Source: Advenella kashmirensis W13003 (GTDB lineage Bacteria > Pseudomonadota > Gammaproteobacteria > Burkholderiales > Burkholderiaceae_B). Taken from it: a DNA stretch of 64,000 nt. The stretch covers positions 1 to 64,000 of the forward strand of contig NZ_KI650980.1 in the NCBI RefSeq assembly GCF_000506985.1, read 5' to 3'. This document shows positions 60,670-64,000 of the stretch, one piece after another; within the stretch, counting starts at the first letter, position 1, and each line of letters starts with the position of its first letter. The notes under the pieces were generated by a model. The model did not search any database and was not told the DNA's origin. It saw only the letters and a list, made by a program, of their open reading frames with translations. A program made the translations under genes and the position numbers.

Positions 60670-61122
60670 TTAGTCGACCATGGTCATGGCCGGCTTTCTA
60701 CTATGAAGCACGATGGGTTTGCCGCCTAGTCGGCTTTTGCACATCCAATGCGCCAGGGCCGAGTCCAGATAGTCGGCATGACCGGGAAACCAGGCTTGCA
60801 GCTCACTGACGAATGAGCGTCCTATGGACAAATTACCCTGGGAAACCAGTTGATAAACGTCCTCGGCAGATTGAAGCACTGCAGCATGTTCGTTTATGTG
60901 GCAGTCTTGCGCAGGAAAATTTGTTTCCCGCATCCAGCGGTCTTCCGCCCCGAAATGAGAATACAAATGCGCCTTGAGCAGTTCTATTTGGCATAAAAGA
61001 TTTGCGTCCGGGCAAGATAATGCTTGAGCAATCAGCATGTCGAATTCTTCGTGAATGTCGTCCATTGGGGTAAATCCAAGCGTCAGGGAGTTCTTCTGAT
61101 TTAATGATGCTGGTATTGCCAT
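60670..61122 (-). CDS. Bacteriohemerythrin-like O2-binding protein
   Basis: 150-aa four-helix hemerythrin. Di-iron ligand pattern: His in DDIHEEFD (about residue 24) and the following Glu, LKAHLYSHFGAEDRWM (about 55-70), HINEHAAVL (about 76-84) and WFPGHADYLDSALAHWM (about 113-129). The chosen start (61122) has GAGGAA 6 bases upstream; an open frame extends to 61164 but would overlap the reductase gene. It lies 31 bases after the reductase stop and is probably cotranscribed with it. Known relatives store or deliver oxygen, or sense it. Confidence 0.8.
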   Translation of the reverse strand: MAIPASLNQKNSLTLGFTPMDDIHEEFDMLIAQALSCPDANLLCQIELLKAHLYSHFGAEDRWMRETNFPAQDCHINEHAAVLQSAEDVYQLVSQGNLSIGRSFVSELQAWFPGHADYLDSALAHWMCKSRLGGKPIVLHSRKPAMTMVD

Positions 61123-61153
61123 GTATATTCCTCGTTTAATAGCCGGATGCGAA

Positions 61154-62116
61154 TCAAAGATCAAGGGTCAGCGTTTTTGAGCGGGAGCCCGAACAGCAAA
61201 TCATCATGCTTTTATTCGCCTCACGCTGCTCGTCGGACAGACACTCATCACGGTGATCCGGGATGCCATCAAGAACCGTTGTTACGCACGAGCCGCATAT
61301 GCCCTGACTGCAGGCATAAGGAACGTCAACGCCTGCATCAAGTAGCGTGTCAAGAATAGATTTACCCTCCGGCACCGATAATGTCCGGCCATCCCGGGCC
61401 AGTTTTACTTCAAATCCCCCATCTGTTGCGGCTGCGTTTGCTGCGGCAAATCTTTCATAATGCACCGTATCGGGTTGGCGGCCTTTTGCAGCTGCGATAA
61501 ATGCCTCAAGCATGCCCGCAGGCCCACAGCAGTACAGATGCGCGGTAGATGCGGCGCTGCCAAAAATGGCACTCAGATCAAGACGCTTATGATCAGCCAG
61601 ATTGTCAACATACAAATGTATGGCGCCTTTGCCACAATTTGCAAGACTCCGAAGTTCGTCACGGAATGCCATATGCGCAAAAGAGCGGGCGCAATAGTGC
61701 AGTTCCCAGCTACTGCCGAGCTCAATCAGCCTTGAAATCATTGAGATGATCGGCGTAATGCCGATGCCGCCGGCGATCAAAATCGTATGTGAAGCATTTT
61801 CTATTAATTCGAAATCATTGGAAGGTAATGAAATATCGAGCGTCATGCCCACTCTTGCGTTGTCGTGAAACCACGATGAGCCTCCACGACTCTCCAACTC
61901 TTTTTTGACGGCGATATTGTAATGGCGCGGTTCGCCGCCGTTGTTGATCAGCGAGTAGCTGCGTCTTAGCCCGCCCGGCAAATGTATGTCTATATGCGCG
62001 CCTGGCGTAAAAGAGGGTAAATATTGCTCTCCAACGGGCCAGAGTTCGAATGAAGCTGTTGCTTCACTTTCCAGTCGTATTTGACGAATTTGCGTGCGAA
62101 TGATGTCAGCAGTCAT
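61154..62116 (-). CDS. Oxygenase reductase (PDR/VanB type, FMN and [2Fe-2S])
   Basis: 320-aa phthalate-dioxygenase-reductase-type electron carrier. Flavin site RRSYSLINNG (about residues 49-58), NAD-binding GGIGITPIISMISRLIE (about 109-125) and YCCGPAGMLEAF (about 200), and a C-terminal plant-type ferredoxin domain with Cys in CSQGICGSC...ICC (about 265-302, C-x4-C-x2-C-x29-C). Start 62116 has AAGGA 8 bases upstream; 62173 is an upstream alternative. It should pass electrons from NADH to the divergent Rieske oxygenase at 62267. Confidence 0.88.
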   Translation of the reverse strand: MTADIIRTQIRQIRLESEATASFELWPVGEQYLPSFTPGAHIDIHLPGGLRRSYSLINNGGEPRHYNIAVKKELESRGGSSWFHDNARVGMTLDISLPSNDFELIENASHTILIAGGIGITPIISMISRLIELGSSWELHYCARSFAHMAFRDELRSLANCGKGAIHLYVDNLADHKRLDLSAIFGSAASTAHLYCCGPAGMLEAFIAAAKGRQPDTVHYERFAAANAAATDGGFEVKLARDGRTLSVPEGKSILDTLLDAGVDVPYACSQGICGSCVTTVLDGIPDHRDECLSDEQREANKSMMICCSGSRSKTLTLDL

Positions 62117-62266
62117 CGTGTTTTTCCTTGTCCATGTGGCGGCCTGTTTTGATTCAGGTGCTGCCTGCTTCAAATTGATTTCTCAAATCTTTATAGACAG
62201 AATATCACAACCATGATAGATTGATTGAATGGTTGAACCTAATTTTCAAAAAAAGGAAACACGCTG

Positions 62267-63589
62267 ATGCTTACAAAGGAAGATAATGAGCGCTTAGTGC
62301 GCGTGGGGCAGGGGACAGAGATGGGCCGGCTGATGCGGCTTTACTGGATTCCCTTTTTGCGCTCTTCAGATGTATTAACCAATGGACAACCTTATCGTGT
62401 CCGTCTTCTTGGAGAAGATCTGGTTGCGTTTCGTGACAGCCAGGGTCAGGTTGGTCTCATTGATCATGCCTGTCCACATCGTGGTGCGCCGTTGGTTTTC
62501 GGAAGAAACGAGCAGGAAGGTATTCGCTGCATTTATCACGGCTGGAAATTCGACGTAACCGGCAAGTGCAGGGAAATCCCGACAGAACCGTCCGAATCAC
62601 CGATGGTAAACAAGGTGCGGGTGACTGCCTATCCGGTTCGGGAACGCAATGGCATTCTTTGGACATACATGGGACCGGACGTCGACGCATTGCCGCCCTT
62701 GCCGAATATTGAATGGAATCTGGTTCCCGAAGACCAGGTGGTCGTAACATTACGTGTCCAGGAATGCAATTGGCTTCAGGCACTGGAAGGAGAAATTGAT
62801 TCAGCTCACGCAGCAATTCTGCATGGCAGGGTAGACAATTCAGGGACGATTAACCAGTGGAAGCAGGGCCAGGACAAGGCCCCGACGTTCGAATGTGCCC
62901 AGCATGATTCCGGTTTAAGTATTGCCTCCCGCAGAAAAATAGGGGAAAACCGAAATTACATACGTGTCAACCAATACATGATGCCTTTCTGGACACTTGT
63001 ACCGCCCCAGTCCCAATATCCTGAACTCAGCGGCCATGCCTGGGTTCCGATAGATGATGAACATACACTTTGTCTGATGTTCTCGTATCACCCTTCAGAA
63101 CCCTTCTACGAAAAAACCAAAAAACTATTCCGCGATGGTCATGCCGGCAGAGAAACCGGGCACGCATCAGAGGATTCATTCGAGCTACGGGCAATCACAG
63201 AACCTTATCACACTTGCTGGAGTAAATTTAATCGCGGCAATGCCTATCTGTTCGATTATCAAATCCAGGTCGAGAAATATAACGCGGGCCTGCCCGGGCT
63301 CTGGGTGCAGGACGCGGCATGCCAGTCTGGTGTCTCACCTATTTATGACCGTACGAAAGAGCATTTGGGAACGAGCGATAGCGGCATCGTGCGGGTTCGC
63401 AGACTACTGCTGAATACGCTGAAAGCGATTACGGCAGATGAACAGGTTAGACCCCGCTCGGTGGTGGATCCTGATCAGCTCATGCACCGTGCTGTTTCCA
63501 TCACGATTCCTGCCGATACTGATTGGATGGTCGCCGGCAAAGAGTATATGCATGCACGCCTGGGAGACAGTTTCGGTTACGAGCCGTGA
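62267..63589 (+). CDS. Rieske aromatic-ring oxygenase, alpha subunit (phthalate dioxygenase-like)
   Basis: 440-aa oxygenase. Rieske ligands C-x-H in CPHRGAPLVFG (about residues 68-70) and C-x2-H in CIYHGWKFD (about 87-90); mononuclear-iron ligands in GEIDSAHAAILHGRVD (about 176-191, D-x2-H-x4-H). The sequence style is that of phthalate 4,5-dioxygenase and related single-component oxygenases used with PDR-type reductases. The substrate (phthalate-like or methoxylated aromatic acid) is not decided by the sequence. AAAGGAAA precedes the ATG. It is divergent from the reductase across 150 bases. Confidence 0.87.
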   Translation: MLTKEDNERLVRVGQGTEMGRLMRLYWIPFLRSSDVLTNGQPYRVRLLGEDLVAFRDSQGQVGLIDHACPHRGAPLVFGRNEQEGIRCIYHGWKFDVTGKCREIPTEPSESPMVNKVRVTAYPVRERNGILWTYMGPDVDALPPLPNIEWNLVPEDQVVVTLRVQECNWLQALEGEIDSAHAAILHGRVDNSGTINQWKQGQDKAPTFECAQHDSGLSIASRRKIGENRNYIRVNQYMMPFWTLVPPQSQYPELSGHAWVPIDDEHTLCLMFSYHPSEPFYEKTKKLFRDGHAGRETGHASEDSFELRAITEPYHTCWSKFNRGNAYLFDYQIQVEKYNAGLPGLWVQDAACQSGVSPIYDRTKEHLGTSDSGIVRVRRLLLNTLKAITADEQVRPRSVVDPDQLMHRAVSITIPADTDWMVAGKEYMHARLGDSFGYEP

Positions 63590-63671
63590 CGGCCCGCAAG
63601 CAGCACGAGTTTTGATCAATGTCGTTATTAATGTTTACTGATACCTGAAAAACACAACGAGGAGACTGAAT

Positions 63672-64000
63672 ATGTCCTGTTTTAACATTGGATGGCGCTA
63701 TGCGGTGTGCGCTATCGGCTTGTCAATCGCAGTAACCGCTGGTGCCGAAGACTTCCCTTCCAGGCAAATTCAAATTATCGTGCCCTATGCGGCGGGCGGT
63801 TCTACCGATCAACTGGCGCGATCAATCCAGGAGCCAATGAGCCAGGATCTCGGCCAGCCTGTCATCATTATCAACAAACCCGGTGCGGCCGGTACTATCG
63901 GTGTCGATTACGTAGCCCGGGCCAAGCCTGATGGCTACACATTGGTGTTCGGCAATACCGGGCCAAACGCGATCGTGCAACTGACGCGGGAGATACCCTA
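63672..64000 (+). CDS. Bug/TctC-family binding protein (3' end outside window)
   Basis: N-terminal 109 residues of a Bug protein running off the right edge. AGGAG 7 bases before the ATG; signal peptide (cleavage near TAGAED, residue about 24), then FPSRQIQIIVPYAAGGSTDQ and PGAAGTIGVDYVARAKPDGY, the same family blocks as in the proteins at 50537 and 56189. It lies 82 bases after the oxygenase gene in the same direction and probably binds the aromatic acid that the oxygenase attacks. Confidence 0.87.
   Translation, partial: MSCFNIGWRYAVCAIGLSIAVTAGAEDFPSRQIQIIVPYAAGGSTDQLARSIQEPMSQDLGQPVIIINKPGAAGTIGVDYVARAKPDGYTLVFGNTGPNAIVQLTREIP

Overview
The window looks like a chromosomal segment of a betaproteobacterium of the Alcaligenaceae (Advenella/Bordetella-like). 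This placement is inferred, not computed. It rests on the alcaligin-type siderophore genes, three Bug/TctC solute-binding proteins, a 2-methylcitrate operon with acnD-prpF, and a moderately GC-rich composition. No tRNA, rRNA, CRISPR array or intact insertion sequence was seen. Most of the first 35 kb is devoted to iron.

1-12.0 kb: a tandemly duplicated macrocyclic dihydroxamate (alcaligin/putrebactin-type) siderophore locus. Copy 1 enters from the left edge: the 3' part of an MFS exporter gene, then alcB and alcC, then a terminator. A Fur-boxed TonB-dependent receptor follows, then copy 2: alcA, a complete MFS exporter gene, an alcB-alcC gene fusion and an alcE-like Rieske gene. The copies are a mosaic of nearly identical and strongly diverged blocks. 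The fusion is explained by one extra base at the alcB/alcC junction.

12.0-15.7 kb: a DUF1127-like gene divergent from a LysR regulator, a subtilase followed by a tiny inhibitor-like protein, and a low-affinity iron permease family protein.

15.8-34.7 kb: a large iron-uptake region. Eight genes (15.9-22.4 kb) match, family by family, the fpvGHJKCDEF set that Pseudomonas aeruginosa uses to reduce ferri-pyoverdine in the periplasm and import the iron, but in permuted order (J-K-C-D-E-F-G-H). They are followed directly by a FecI-type sigma factor, a FecR-type anti-sigma factor, a receptor with the signalling (STN) domain, and a MacAB/PvdRT-type exporter. Two near-identical sigma-factor promoter candidates lie before fecR and before the receptor. 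Two more siderophore receptors close the region.

34.8-40.7 kb: single genes, namely GNAT, a metallo-beta-lactamase-fold hydrolase, a PAP2 phosphatase, an Ivy lysozyme inhibitor and a class C beta-lactamase. 39.2-46.8 kb: the propionate (2-methylcitrate) operon prpC-acnD-prpF-prpB with a divergent XRE/DUF955 regulator, closed by a strong terminator. 47-49.5 kb: cytochrome b561, an MqsRA toxin-antitoxin pair, and a decayed stretch where a cupin remnant meets the 3' end of a porin gene.

49.5-64 kb: catabolic genes. One cluster contains a Bug protein, an amidohydrolase, an IclR regulator, a RraA-like aldolase, a 2-hydroxyacid dehydrogenase, an SMP-30 lactonase and a second Bug protein; its substrate is unknown. 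After a truncated carboxymuconolactone decarboxylase, an EamA transporter, a luciferase-like oxidoreductase and a GntR regulator, a two-component Rieske oxygenase system (oxygenase, divergent reductase plus hemerythrin, and a third Bug protein cut by the right edge) ends the window.
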